Source of the DNA: Solirubrobacter sp963736505
GTDB lineage: Bacteria > Actinomycetota > Thermoleophilia > Solirubrobacterales > Solirubrobacteraceae
NCBI GenBank assembly: GCA_963736505.1
Contig: CAVTOZ010000005.1
Coordinates: 558,001-622,000, forward strand
Reading direction: 5' to 3'
DNA: 64,000 nt
Positions 17,213-25,871 of this stretch are shown piece after piece. Position 1 is the first letter of the stretch, and each line of letters opens with the position of its first letter. The notes under the pieces are model-generated. The model worked only from the letters and a program-made list of their open reading frames with translations. It was not told where the DNA came from and ran no database searches. Made by a program: the position numbers and the translations under genes.

Positions 17213-18331
17213 CAGCTGCAGCGCGAAGCAGGTCAATGTCTGGGCCCCGGCCTGGCGCAGCTCTGGCCCGAGGATCGACGGATCGGTGAGCGAGTGGCAG
17301 TAGACCTCGCACGGCACGATCTCGGGGATCCGGCCGGCGGACGCCAAGGCGTAGGCGTGCGCGAGCTGGGTGTAGGACTCGTTGACGTGGAAGGTGCCGG
17401 CGAACGCCTCGCGCGGGTCGACGGAGTCGTCGCGCAGCTTCGGCAGCCGCGACAGCAGGAAGTTGACCTTCAGCTGCGCGCCCTCCGGCGCGGGCTGCGG
17501 CTCCGGCTCGCCGAGCAGCCGCGCGAGCACGGCCGGCGCGACGTTGGCGAGCACGTGCGTGGTCTCGGCGAAGCCGCCGTCCCAGTGCACGACGGCGTGC
17601 TCGCCGTCGGTCTCGATCCGCGTCACCTCGACGCCGGTGCGCTGTTCGGCGCCCGCCGTCCACGCCTTCACCGCGAGCGCCTCCGTGACCGCGCCCATCC
17701 CGCCCACCGGCACGTCCCAGTGGCCGGTGCCGTTGCCGATCACGTGGTACAGGAAGCAGCGGTTTTGGCGCAGCGACGGCTCGTCGGCGCGCGCGAACGT
17801 GCCGATCAGCGCGTCCGTGAGCACGATCCCGCGCTCGACGTCGTCGTCGAACCAGTGCTCGATCGCCTCGCTCAGCGGCCGCTCGATCAGCGCGTCCCAT
17901 GCCTCGTCGTCGCCGACGCGCGCGCGCAGCTGGTCGCGCGAGAGCAGCGGCTCGGTCAGCGTCGGGAACACGGCCTGCCCGACGCGCGAGGTCATCGCGT
18001 AGAAGTCGTGCCATTGCCGGTTCGGCGCGCCGAACGTATGCACCAGCAGCCCGCCGCCGTCGGCCGTCGGCGTGTAGGAGGAGACGCTGCGGCGGCGCAG
18101 CTCGATCGGCAGCCCGAGGTCCTCGACGACGGAGTGCGGGAGCAGCGAGACGAGGTAGGAGTAGCGCGACAGGCGGGCGTCGACGCCCTCCCACGGGCGC
18201 TCGGACACGGCCGCGCCGCCGATCTGCTCACGCCGCTCGAGCATCAGCACCGATTGCCCGGCGCGGGCGAGGTAGGCGGCGGCCACGAGGCCGTTGTGGC
18301 CGCCGCCGACGATTACGGCGTCGTAGGCGAT
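16838..18331 (-). CDS. Phytoene-desaturase-like NAD(P)/FAD oxidoreductase
   Basis: A 497-residue flavoprotein of the phytoene dehydrogenase/amine oxidase superfamily. The N-terminal AYDAVIVGGGHNGLVAAAYLARAG is the dinucleotide-binding fold, and the C-terminal GIPGHNAAMAVLKRV completes the FAD site. No carotenoid partner genes are nearby, so the substrate is unknown. No ATG, GTG or TTG exists in frame near the N-terminus. ATC at 18331 sits 7 bp after GAGG and aligns with the usual family start M-x-YDAV; ATT 18337 is the alternative. The gene overlaps the end of ald by 19-25 bp, so initiation is probably coupled to ald termination. The last 401 bp are duplicated at 13773. Confidence 0.85.
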   Translation of the reverse strand: MAYDAVIVGGGHNGLVAAAYLARAGQSVLMLERREQIGGAAVSERPWEGVDARLSRYSYLVSLLPHSVVEDLGLPIELRRRSVSSYTPTADGGGLLVHTFGAPNRQWHDFYAMTSRVGQAVFPTLTEPLLSRDQLRARVGDDEAWDALIERPLSEAIEHWFDDDVERGIVLTDALIGTFARADEPSLRQNRCFLYHVIGNGTGHWDVPVGGMGAVTEALAVKAWTAGAEQRTGVEVTRIETDGEHAVVHWDGGFAETTHVLANVAPAVLARLLGEPEPQPAPEGAQLKVNFLLSRLPKLRDDSVDPREAFAGTFHVNESYTQLAHAYALASAGRIPEIVPCEVYCHSLTDPSILGPELRQAGAQTLTCFALQLPARLFAANPAAAKAEAIGATLRSLDSVLGEPIEDCLWTSPSGEPCIEAKTPLEIEADLGMPGGNIFHRDLSWPFAEDEGDVGNWGVETEHANVLLCGAGARRGGGVSGIPGHNAAMAVLKRVRD

Positions 18332-19443
18332 GACAATGCCTCGAAGAGGTCGGCGTAGGGCTGCCCGGTCGCGTCGGCGACGGGCTTGTAGGTGACCTTG
18401 CCGTCGACGACGTTGACGCCCTTCGCCAGCCCGGGGTTCTCGTTCGCCGCGGCGGCGACGCCCTTGTCGGCGACGTGCAGGATGTACGGCAGCGTCGCGT
18501 TGGTGAGCGCGCGCGTCGAGGTGACCGGCACCGCGCCGGGCATGTTCGCCACGCAGTAGTGCAGGACGCCGTCGACCTCGTAGACCGGGTCGCTGTGCGT
18601 CGTCGGCCGCGACGTCTCGAAGCAGCCGCCCTGGTCGATCGAGACGTCCACGAGCACGGCCTGGCGCTTCATCAGCCCGAGCTGCTCGCGCCGGATCACG
18701 TACGGCGCCTTGGCGCCGTGGACGAGCACGGCGCCGATCACGAGGTCGACCTCGGGCAGCCGCTGCTCGATGTCCAGCGTCGACGCGTAGCACGTGTCGG
18801 CGCGGCCGTTGAAGGCGATGTCGAGCTCGCGCAGGCGGTCGATGTTGCGGTCGTAGACGTAGACCGTGGCCTCCATCCCGAGCGCGATGAAGGCCGCGTT
18901 CATGCCGACCACGCCGCCGCCGATGATCATCACCTTGGCGGCCGCGACGCCGGGCACGCCGCCGAGCAGGATGCCGCGCCCGCCGAGCGGCTTCTCGAGC
19001 ATGAACGCGCCCGCCTGCGTCGCGATCTTGCCGGCGACCTCGCTCATCGGCGCCAGCAGCGGCAGCCGCCCGCGCGGGTCCTCCACGGTCTCGTACGCGA
19101 CGCAGGTGGCGCCGGACTCGACCAGCCCGCGCGTGAGCTCGGGGTCCGGCGCGAGGTGCAGGTAGGTGAACAGCGTGTGGCGCGGCTCCAGGCGCGCGAC
19201 CTCGACCGCCTGCGGCTCCTTGACCTTGACGATCATGTCCGACTCGGCGAACACGCTGTCGGCGTCGGGCAGGATGCGCGCGCCCTGCGACGTGTACTCC
19301 TCGTCGGCGATCGCGGAGCCGTCGCCCGCGCCCGCCTGGATCAGCACCTCGTGGCCGTGCTCGACCAGCTCGCGCACGCCCGCCGGCGTGAGCGCGACCC
19401 GGTACTCGTCCGTCTTGATCTCGGTAGGGCAGCCGACTTTCAT
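18313..19443 (-). CDS. ald: Alanine dehydrogenase
   Basis: NAD-dependent reversible deamination of L-alanine to pyruvate and ammonia. At 376 residues it is full length. It begins MKVGCPTEIKTDEYRVALTP, the canonical Ald opening. It carries the substrate/active-site region EVAGKIATQAGAFMLEKPLGG and the NAD fold VMIIGGGVVGMNAAFIALGM. It ends with SVDQGGC-like VSIDQGGCFETSRPTTHSDP, and NMPGAVPVTSTRALTNATLPY. The start ATG 19443 follows AGAGGACC and overlaps the stop of the upstream PucR-type regulator by 4 bp. It forms one operon with that regulator and the FAD oxidoreductase. Confidence 0.97.
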   Translation of the reverse strand: MKVGCPTEIKTDEYRVALTPAGVRELVEHGHEVLIQAGAGDGSAIADEEYTSQGARILPDADSVFAESDMIVKVKEPQAVEVARLEPRHTLFTYLHLAPDPELTRGLVESGATCVAYETVEDPRGRLPLLAPMSEVAGKIATQAGAFMLEKPLGGRGILLGGVPGVAAAKVMIIGGGVVGMNAAFIALGMEATVYVYDRNIDRLRELDIAFNGRADTCYASTLDIEQRLPEVDLVIGAVLVHGAKAPYVIRREQLGLMKRQAVLVDVSIDQGGCFETSRPTTHSDPVYEVDGVLHYCVANMPGAVPVTSTRALTNATLPYILHVADKGVAAAANENPGLAKGVNVVDGKVTYKPVADATGQPYADLFEALSSPTTP

Positions 19444-21023
19444 GTGGTCCTCTCGGGTTGGATCAGCTCTCGGCCACGGAGGGCGAGCCAGAAGTCGATG
19501 CGGTCGCGGGCGGAGTCGAGCGTACGCCCGGTCAGCTCCTCGACGCGACGGATCCGGTAGCGCAATGTGTGACGGTGACAGTAGAGGGCGCGCGCGGCTC
19601 GCTCCCACTGCCCGTTGCATTCGATGAACGCCTCCAGCGAGCGCATCAGCTCGCCGCCGTAGGCGCCTTCGGACTCCTCGATCGGCGCGAGGATCGAGTC
19701 GCAGAACAGCCGCAGGGCGTCGTCGTCCTGCAGCGAGAGCAGCAGCTGGAAGGAGCCGAGGTCGCGGTAGGTGGCGAGCGCGCCGTGGCGCTCGCCGTCG
19801 CCGTTGAGCGCCAGCTCGCGCGCCTCCAGCGCGCAGCGCGCCTCGTGGAAGCCGCGCCGCAGCTCGGCGGGTGGGACGCTGCGACCGGCTCCCGCGGACA
19901 ACTCGACGCCCGCGTCGCGCGCGACCCGAGCCCGCACGCGCTCGCCGAGCGCGAACAGCTCGTCGTCGGCCCCGGCCGGCAGCAGGGCGCACAGGAAGCG
20001 CCCCGCAGGCGCGACGAGGCCGCCGCCCGCCTCCTCGTGCACGGCGCGCGCGAGCGCCACCTCGGCGACGGCGCGGACGCTGCGCGGCGGGTCGAGCACC
20101 AGCGCGCCCGCGCGGTCGTGCAGGCCGAACGGCTCCAGCCGGCGCGCGAGGTCGGCGCCGCCGAGCTCGCCCGCGACGAGCGCGGTCAGGACGTCGCCGG
20201 CGAGCCGGCGCTCGGTGTCGTCGGCGACGCGCCGGCGCAGCAGCTCGAGCGCGACGATCGTCACCGCCTGGTGCAGCGTCAGCCGGTCGAGCTCGTTCAG
20301 CGGTCCCGCGTCCTTGGCGGCGATCAGCCACGCCTCCGGCAGCGGGCCGTCGCCGGACTCGCGCCCGCCGGTGCGCGCCACGGGCAACGCCAGCGCGCGG
20401 CTGAGCGCCTCCGGGGCGAAGCCGCGGCGGCGGTCGCGCAGCTCGGCGCCGAGCGCCGCGATCCTCGCAGCGGGCAGCTCCGCGCGGCCGGCGCGGCGCG
20501 CGAGCACCTCGCCGCGCGCGTCGAAGATCAGCGCCGGGCCGCCGACCATCGACGACAGCGCCGCGGCGACGCCGTCGAGGCCGCGCTCGGACAGCACGAT
20601 CCGCTCGAGCCGCTCATGTGCCGACAGCGCGCGCTGGAGCACGGCGTACTGCGCGTTGACGAGATGCGTGAACGCCTTCTCGGTGATCGCGATGAACGGG
20701 ACCTCGTACGGGATCTCGAGCAGCGGGAAGCCGAGCTCGGCGGCCGCCTCCGCCAGCGCGGGCGGCGTGTGCTCGTGCGAGAAGCCGGCGCCGAAGCCGA
20801 GTCCGCTCAGCCCATGCGCCGACAGGCGCGCGACGTACTCGCGCTGCTCCGCGTCGTCGCCGAGCTGCAGGCCGGTGGTGAGCAGCAGCTCCCCGCCCGA
20901 CAGCCACGGCGTCGGGTCGGGCAGCTCGGAGATGTGGACCCAGCGCACGGCACGGTCGAGCGCGCCTTCACCGGCGACGACCTTGACATCCAGCTCGCGC
21001 AGAAGATCGCGCAGCGACAGCAC
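19440..21023 (-). CDS. PucR-family transcriptional regulator, probable ald activator (AdeR-like)
   Basis: A 527-residue PucR-type regulator. An N-terminal sensory domain (1-125: LRDLLRELDVKVVAGEGALDRAVRWVHISEL) is followed by a GGDEF-like middle and the C-terminal PucR helix-turn-helix (QWERAARALYCHRHTLRYRI then RRVEELTGRTLDSARDRIDF). In Bacillus, AdeR of this family activates ald. Here the gene lies directly upstream of ald and overlaps it by 4 bp, so alanine-responsive control of the operon is a reasonable inference. The start is GTG 21023 behind GGGGAG. Confidence 0.88.
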   Translation of the reverse strand: MLSLRDLLRELDVKVVAGEGALDRAVRWVHISELPDPTPWLSGGELLLTTGLQLGDDAEQREYVARLSAHGLSGLGFGAGFSHEHTPPALAEAAAELGFPLLEIPYEVPFIAITEKAFTHLVNAQYAVLQRALSAHERLERIVLSERGLDGVAAALSSMVGGPALIFDARGEVLARRAGRAELPAARIAALGAELRDRRRGFAPEALSRALALPVARTGGRESGDGPLPEAWLIAAKDAGPLNELDRLTLHQAVTIVALELLRRRVADDTERRLAGDVLTALVAGELGGADLARRLEPFGLHDRAGALVLDPPRSVRAVAEVALARAVHEEAGGGLVAPAGRFLCALLPAGADDELFALGERVRARVARDAGVELSAGAGRSVPPAELRRGFHEARCALEARELALNGDGERHGALATYRDLGSFQLLLSLQDDDALRLFCDSILAPIEESEGAYGGELMRSLEAFIECNGQWERAARALYCHRHTLRYRIRRVEELTGRTLDSARDRIDFWLALRGRELIQPERTT

Positions 21024-21062
21024 GCCCGGTGCAGCTCCCCCGTTGCTCCAGATTGGCGACGC

Positions 21063-22487
21063 TCATACGCCGCTGCGTACAACTGTACCCGCTGGCGCCG
21101 CCTCTTCGGCGGGCGCGACGTGGAAGTCCTTGCGCCGGATCAGGACGAGCGACGTGACCGTCGCGAACAGCGCCAGCACGGCGCCGACCAGCAGCAGCGC
21201 GTTGAGGCCGTCGACGAAGCCCTGCGGGTTCCGCGTGCCCGGATCCGCATGGGCGGAGAAGATCGCGCCCAGCGCCGCCACGCCGGTCGCGACCCCCACC
21301 TGTCGCAGCGTCGCGTTGATGCCCGACGCCATGCCCGCGCGCGCGGGCTCGACGACGCCGACCGCCGTCGAGGCGAGCGGCACGTTGATGAGCCCCGCGC
21401 CCACGCCCGCGAGGATGAAGCCCGGCACGAGGTGCGAGAAGCCGTCGTGGACGCTGATCCCGCGCATCAGCAGCAGGGCCGCGCCGACGAGCGCGAAGCC
21501 GGGCCCGATCAGATAGGCGGGCGAGACCTTGTCCGACAGGCGCCCGGCGATCGCGGCCGTGATGAAGATCGGCCCGCTGAGGACGAGGAAGCGGACGCCG
21601 ACCTCGATCGCCGACATACCGAGCAGGCCCTGGAGGTAGAGCACGAGGTACGGGAAGGCCGAGAACAGCGAGGCGGAGATCGCGAACGCGGCGATCAGCC
21701 CGCCGACGAACGTCGGATTGCGCAGCAGCGTGAGGTCGAGCATCGGCTCGCGCACGCGCGCCTCGGCGATCACGAAGGCGACCAGCAGCACCGCGGAGGT
21801 GACGAGCGAGATCACGACGGTGCTCGAGCCCCAGCCGTCGTCGTTGGAGCGGATCAGGCCGTAGACGAGCGCGGCGAGGCCGGCGCTGAACGTGACGAGG
21901 CCGACGAAGTCGACGTGGCGCGCGTGCGGGTTGCTCGACTCGTCGACCTTGGTCAGCGTCAGGTACAGCGCGCCGATGCCGACCGGCAGGTTGACGAAGA
22001 AGATCCAGCGCCACGACAGCCCGCTGACCAGCGCGCCGCCGACGACCGGGCCGACCGCCACCGCGATGCCGGTCACGGCGCCGAAGACGCCGAACGCGAC
22101 GCCGCGGTCGCCGGCGCGGAACGCGTTGGAGAGGATCGCGAGGCTGGTCGAGAACATGATCGCGCCGCCCACGCCCTGGGCCGCGCGCGAGAGCGTGAGG
22201 AAGAGCGGGCTCGGCGCCGCGCCGCAGAGGGCCGAGCCGGCCGTGAACACGACGATGCCGACGGCGAAGGCGCGCCGCCGCCCGTAGAGGTCGGCGAGCG
22301 AGCCGGCGGTCAGCAGCAGCGCCGCGAGCGTGAGCGCGTAGGCGTCGATCACCCACTGCAGGTCCGAGAGCTTCGCGTTCAGCGACTTCTCGATGTCGGG
22401 AAGCGCGACGTTCACGATCGTGACGTCGAGCAGCAGCATGAAGACGCCGACGACGACCGCTACGAGAGTCCACCACTTGCGTTCCAT
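21063..22487 (-). CDS. MFS multidrug exporter, DHA2 (EmrB/QacA) type
   Basis: A 474-residue proton-coupled drug exporter with 13-14 predicted membrane helices. The first helix ends LLLDVTIVNVALPDIE, the DHA2 family motif. Motif A is GSLADLYGRRRAF (residues ~62-74), motif C-like glycine/proline runs (GIAVAVGPVVGGALV) follow, and WRWIFFVNLPVG is typical of QacA/EmrB. It is divergent from the tandem MarR regulator, whose operator repeats lie in the shared 43-bp promoter. Repression relieved by exported compounds is the likely logic. Confidence 0.92.
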   Translation of the reverse strand: MERKWWTLVAVVVGVFMLLLDVTIVNVALPDIEKSLNAKLSDLQWVIDAYALTLAALLLTAGSLADLYGRRRAFAVGIVVFTAGSALCGAAPSPLFLTLSRAAQGVGGAIMFSTSLAILSNAFRAGDRGVAFGVFGAVTGIAVAVGPVVGGALVSGLSWRWIFFVNLPVGIGALYLTLTKVDESSNPHARHVDFVGLVTFSAGLAALVYGLIRSNDDGWGSSTVVISLVTSAVLLVAFVIAEARVREPMLDLTLLRNPTFVGGLIAAFAISASLFSAFPYLVLYLQGLLGMSAIEVGVRFLVLSGPIFITAAIAGRLSDKVSPAYLIGPGFALVGAALLLMRGISVHDGFSHLVPGFILAGVGAGLINVPLASTAVGVVEPARAGMASGINATLRQVGVATGVAALGAIFSAHADPGTRNPQGFVDGLNALLLVGAVLALFATVTSLVLIRRKDFHVAPAEEAAPAGTVVRSGV

Positions 22488-22500
22488 GTTCTGACCTTAC

Positions 22501-22532
22501 AATCGGCTCGGCTAATCTTCAAATCGGCTAAT
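22501..22532. promoter_or_regulatory. Direct-repeat operator between MFS exporter and MarR regulator
   Basis: AATCGGCT occurs at 22501-22508 and 22522-22529, and CGGCTAAT at 22509-22516 and 22525-22532. The second unit abuts the regulator ATG at 22531. The lower GC and repetition in a 43-bp divergent promoter suggest binding by the adjacent tandem MarR protein. Direct repeats, not the usual palindrome, would suit an asymmetric two-domain binder (inference). Confidence 0.5.
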
Positions 22533-23358
22533 GATTCGTCTCACGGACTACACCGGGTACCTGCTCCGCGGCGCGTTCCTGCGCCTGGCGAGCGTCGTGG
22601 CCGAGACCTTCCCGCCCGGGGAGCACCCGCGCGACGCCTCCGTGCTGGCCACGCTCGACGCGGCCGGTCCATGCTCGCAGCAGCAGCTCGCCGACAGTCT
22701 GAACGTCAATCGCACGATGATGGTCAAGCTGATCGACGGGCTGGAGGAGCGCGGGCTCGTGGAGCGCCGGCGCAACCCCGAGGATCGCCGCTCCTACGCG
22801 CTCTACCCGACCGACGCGGGCCGCGGCGCGCTCGTCGCGATGGGTCCGCAGATGAACCGCACCGAGGACGTCTACGCGGACGCGTTGAGCGCCGCCGAGC
22901 GCGCCCGGCTGGTCGAGCTGCTGCACACGCTCGTGGCGCCGCCGCCGTCGGCGCTGTCGCACCGGATGGGCTTCCTGATCACGCAGGCGCACCACCGCTT
23001 CCGCAACCGCGCCGACGAGGTCCTGCGCCCGCTCGGGCTCGAGGTGCGCCACTTCGGCGCGCTGACCGCGCTCGCGGACGGCGTGCCGTCCCAGCGCGAG
23101 CTGGCCGACCGGCTCGGCGTCAGCGGCCCGGTCGTGGTCGAGATGGTCGACGCGCTCGAGGCGGCCGGGATGGTCGAGCGCCGCCGCGATCCCGCCGACC
23201 GGCGCTCCAACGCGCTCGTCGTCACCGAGGCCGGCCGCGCCGCGCTGGACGGGGCGAAGGGAGAGCTCGACGACGCGACCCGCTCCCTGACCGCGCCGAT
23301 CGGGGCGGACGGGGACGCCGAGCTGCGCGGCCTGCTGCGGAAGATCCTGGCGCTCTAG
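22531..23358 (+). CDS. Tandem double-MarR-domain transcriptional regulator
   Basis: A 275-residue protein made of two complete MarR winged-helix domains, about residues 1-138 and 142-275. Each has its own recognition helix and wing: LADSLNVNRTMMVKLIDGLEERGLVERRRNPEDRRSY-type in the first, and LADRLGVSGPVVVEMVDALEAAGMVERRRDPADRRSN-type in the second. MarR proteins normally dimerise from single-domain chains, so this is a covalent pseudo-dimer. No ribosome site precedes ATG 22531 and the operator touches it, so the mRNA is likely leaderless. It is divergent from the MFS exporter it presumably represses. Confidence 0.88.
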   Translation: MIRLTDYTGYLLRGAFLRLASVVAETFPPGEHPRDASVLATLDAAGPCSQQQLADSLNVNRTMMVKLIDGLEERGLVERRRNPEDRRSYALYPTDAGRGALVAMGPQMNRTEDVYADALSAAERARLVELLHTLVAPPPSALSHRMGFLITQAHHRFRNRADEVLRPLGLEVRHFGALTALADGVPSQRELADRLGVSGPVVVEMVDALEAAGMVERRRDPADRRSNALVVTEAGRAALDGAKGELDDATRSLTAPIGADGDAELRGLLRKILAL

Positions 23359-24225
23359 CTACGCGGTGGCGTGCGCCGCGGCCCTGACGGGCGGCGGGGT
23401 CACGAGCGCGGCGGAGACGACGAGCACGAAGGCGAAGAGCTGGAGCGCGATGCCGACGGTGTCGCCGGGCATCGGGTCGCCGAAGACGACGATGCCGCCG
23501 AGGATGCACGACACGTTCGCGGCGGTCGAGGTCGCGGCGATGACCGGGACGGCCTCGCCGTCCTGGAGGCCGCGGGCGGAGGCGTAGAACGCGACGACCG
23601 AGGCGAGCACGGTGACGGCGAGCCACGGCGAGCCGAGGATGTCGAAGATGCCGCCGGCGCCGGTCAGCGCCTTGATCGCGACGTCGGAGACGCCGAAGAG
23701 GACGCCGGCCGCCGCGCCGAGCATCACGCCGTGGTGATGGTCGGGGGCGCCGATGTGCGGGCCGCTGATCAGCAGGGCGCCGATCGCGAGCATGCCGCCC
23801 TCGAACGTGATCATGCCGACGAGCGAGTAGGTCGAGTGCGCCCCGTGCGTGGCCGGCAGCGTGATCACCAGCAGCATCAGGCCGAGCGCGGTCATCGCGA
23901 CGCCGATCCACTGGCGGATGCCGACCTGGAAGCCGAAGATCCGCTCGGCCATCACCGCGAGGATGACGACGCCGGTCGAGAGCACGGCCTGGACTACGGA
24001 CAGCGGGGCGAAGGCGAGCGCGGCGACGTGGAAGATCCAGGCACCAGTGGCGACGGCCATGCCGATCGCGAACCACTTGCAGCTGTACAGCTGCTTCGCG
24101 GTCCGGAACGGGTGCCGGACGTCGACCTGCGGCGCCTCGTTGGCGCCCTTGTGCTTATAAAGAAAGCCAAGCTGCGTCGCGACGGCGCAGGCCAGCGCGA
24201 GCAGAATGCCCAGATTCAGCGACAC
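23359..24225 (-). CDS. DMT-superfamily (EamA-like) permease
   Basis: A 288-residue inner-membrane protein with nine to ten helices arranged as two related halves. The segments SVVQAVLSTGVVILAVMAERIFG and IRQWIGVAMTALGLMLLVI are typical of DMT/EamA transporters, with NIPA-like features. A His-rich loop (APDHHHGVM) separates the halves and might touch a metal. The substrate is unknown. The start is GTG 24225. It converges on the MarR gene with stops adjacent. Confidence 0.78.
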   Translation of the reverse strand: MSLNLGILLALACAVATQLGFLYKHKGANEAPQVDVRHPFRTAKQLYSCKWFAIGMAVATGAWIFHVAALAFAPLSVVQAVLSTGVVILAVMAERIFGFQVGIRQWIGVAMTALGLMLLVITLPATHGAHSTYSLVGMITFEGGMLAIGALLISGPHIGAPDHHHGVMLGAAAGVLFGVSDVAIKALTGAGGIFDILGSPWLAVTVLASVVAFYASARGLQDGEAVPVIAATSTAANVSCILGGIVVFGDPMPGDTVGIALQLFAFVLVVSAALVTPPPVRAAAHATA

Positions 24226-24412
24226 AAGTGTCCTCTACGTCAGCTCAATTGAAGAGTTCCCGCCTGTCGACCTATTGGCCGACCACCCCGGCGAGTCCTC
24301 CTCTACATCGGTTCCCCACCCAGGACTCTTGAGCCCCAAGTTCGGGCCACACTAGCGCTGGACGTAAACCTTCCATGAAGATGCCCGGTCTGTGCCATGC
24401 CAAACTGGACCA

Positions 24413-24832
24413 ATGGCATTGCGATCCGCCTTCTTTCTGACTGTCGCACTTCTGGCGCTCGCCGGATGCGGCTCCGAGTCGGACGCCGCGACGCTCAAAG
24501 GCGCCCTGACCTACTCCCGCACGGGTGGGCTCAGCGGGGTCAGCGACAAGCTCGCGGTCCAATCCGACGGCGCCGCGAAAGTGACCACACGCAAGGGTTC
24601 CAAGAGCTTCAAGCTCTCCAAGGACGAGCGCACGCGGCTGACGAAGGCGCTCGCGAACGCCGACCTGGCGAACGTCAAGGTCAACGCCACTCCGCCGGTC
24701 CCGGACGCCTTCCAGTACGCGCTGCACTACCGCACCAGCAAGTTCGCGTTCAACGACACGAATATGCCGAAGGCGCTCAAGCCCGTCGTCTCCGAGCTGA
24801 ACAAGCTCGTCAAGGCGCACGCGCCCGGCTAG
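24413..24832 (+). CDS. Predicted small lipoprotein
   Basis: A 139-residue exported lipoprotein: MALRSAFFLTVALLALAGC is a lipoprotein signal with lipobox LALAGC and the modified Cys at residue 19. The mature part is a small alpha/beta domain (DAATLKGALTYSRTGGLSGVSDKLAVQSDG) of unknown role, Lys-rich toward the C-terminus. ATG 24392 in the same frame is an alternative start, but the shorter form gives a normal signal. The stop shares a CTAG with the M4 peptidase. Confidence 0.75.
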   Translation: MALRSAFFLTVALLALAGCGSESDAATLKGALTYSRTGGLSGVSDKLAVQSDGAAKVTTRKGSKSFKLSKDERTRLTKALANADLANVKVNATPPVPDAFQYALHYRTSKFAFNDTNMPKALKPVVSELNKLVKAHAPG

Positions 24833-25854
24833 GGCGCCTTCCACTTCCCGTCCAGGCCGACCGCGCGGAACGCCTGGTCGACGCCGCGGTACTGCACGGA
24901 GTTCTTACCGTACTTTTCGGCGGCCGCGTCCAGGCAGCCGGCGCGGAAGTCCTCGAAGCCCGAGTCGGAGTCGAGATGCTCGGTCACGGCCGCGTAGACG
25001 ATCTGCTGCGACGCGTCGCGCCCGATCGCGCCGACCATGTTCACATAGGCCTTGTTGGGGATGCCGCTGTTGGTGTGGACGCCGCCGTTGTCGTCGCCGG
25101 TCTTGACGTAGCCGGACACGTTGCCGGGCTGGCCGTAGCGCTCGGGGTGCGCCATGTCGCGGATCGCGCCGTCCGGCAGGTCCTCGCCCATCAGCCAGTC
25201 GCCGGGGTCGAGGTTGGAGCCGAAGATGTCGGAGATCGACTCGTTCAGCGCGCCCGACTCGCCCTCGTACTTGAGGTGCGCGCTGCGCTCGGTGATCGCG
25301 TGCGTGACCTCGTGGGCGGTGACGTCGAGCGGCTGCGCGAAGCCCTCGCCGAACACCATCTGCTTGCGCTGCGGGTCCCAGTAGGCGTTGCGGAACGGCT
25401 CGTCGGGGTCCTGGCGGTAGTTGATCGTCGCGATCAGGGGCGCGCCGTTGGCGTCGTAGGAGTCGCGCCCGAAGTTGTTCATGAAGTAGTCGTAGATCGC
25501 GCCGAAGTTGTCGTGGACGGCGTCGGTCTCCTTGTCGCCGGTCGGCCCGTCGCCGTTGACACGCACGACCTTCCCCGGCAGGTCGTCGCCGTTGGCGGCG
25601 TCGTAGACGCGCCGGTCGCCGTGGAGATCCTCCTCCGCCTTGCGCTCGGCGCGGTCCTGGGCGGAGTTGAGCCGCGTCGCCTCGGCGTCGCACGACGTGC
25701 CGCCCGCGATGACGCAGACCAGGCGCGACATCTGGTGGCGGATGCCGCGCCCGACGTCGGATGTCGCCACGCCCGCGATGAGGACGCTGACGAGCAGCAG
25801 CACGCCGAGATACTCGGCAGCGGTCTGTCCCGCGTTCCTTCGCAGCGCGCGCAT
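24829..25854 (-). CDS. M4 (thermolysin-like) metallopeptidase with Flp-prepilin N-terminus
   Basis: A 341-residue zinc protease. The catalytic HEVTH is at residues 181-185 and the third ligand is Glu205 in GALNESISDIFG, both standard for M4; a later HTNSG and NKAYV belong to the same domain. There is no ordinary Sec signal and no long thermolysin propeptide. The N-terminus, RRNAGQTAAEYLGVLLLVS, matches the Flp/TadE prepilin cleavage site G|xxxxEY (Gly9, Glu14, Tyr15) followed by a hydrophobic helix. This suggests handling by a prepilin peptidase and a Tad-type apparatus rather than free secretion. No tad genes are in the window. Confidence 0.88.
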   Translation of the reverse strand: MRALRRNAGQTAAEYLGVLLLVSVLIAGVATSDVGRGIRHQMSRLVCVIAGGTSCDAEATRLNSAQDRAERKAEEDLHGDRRVYDAANGDDLPGKVVRVNGDGPTGDKETDAVHDNFGAIYDYFMNNFGRDSYDANGAPLIATINYRQDPDEPFRNAYWDPQRKQMVFGEGFAQPLDVTAHEVTHAITERSAHLKYEGESGALNESISDIFGSNLDPGDWLMGEDLPDGAIRDMAHPERYGQPGNVSGYVKTGDDNGGVHTNSGIPNKAYVNMVGAIGRDASQQIVYAAVTEHLDSDSGFEDFRAGCLDAAAEKYGKNSVQYRGVDQAFRAVGLDGKWKAP

Positions 25855-25871
25855 GCGAGCATCACCCTGTC

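Noticed and set aside
19458..23387. Very long plus-strand frame (1309 codons) across pucR, the MFS gene and the tandem MarR gene
   Set aside because: It opposes or shares DNA with well-supported genes, and the translation is compositionally random Arg/Ala/Glu-rich.
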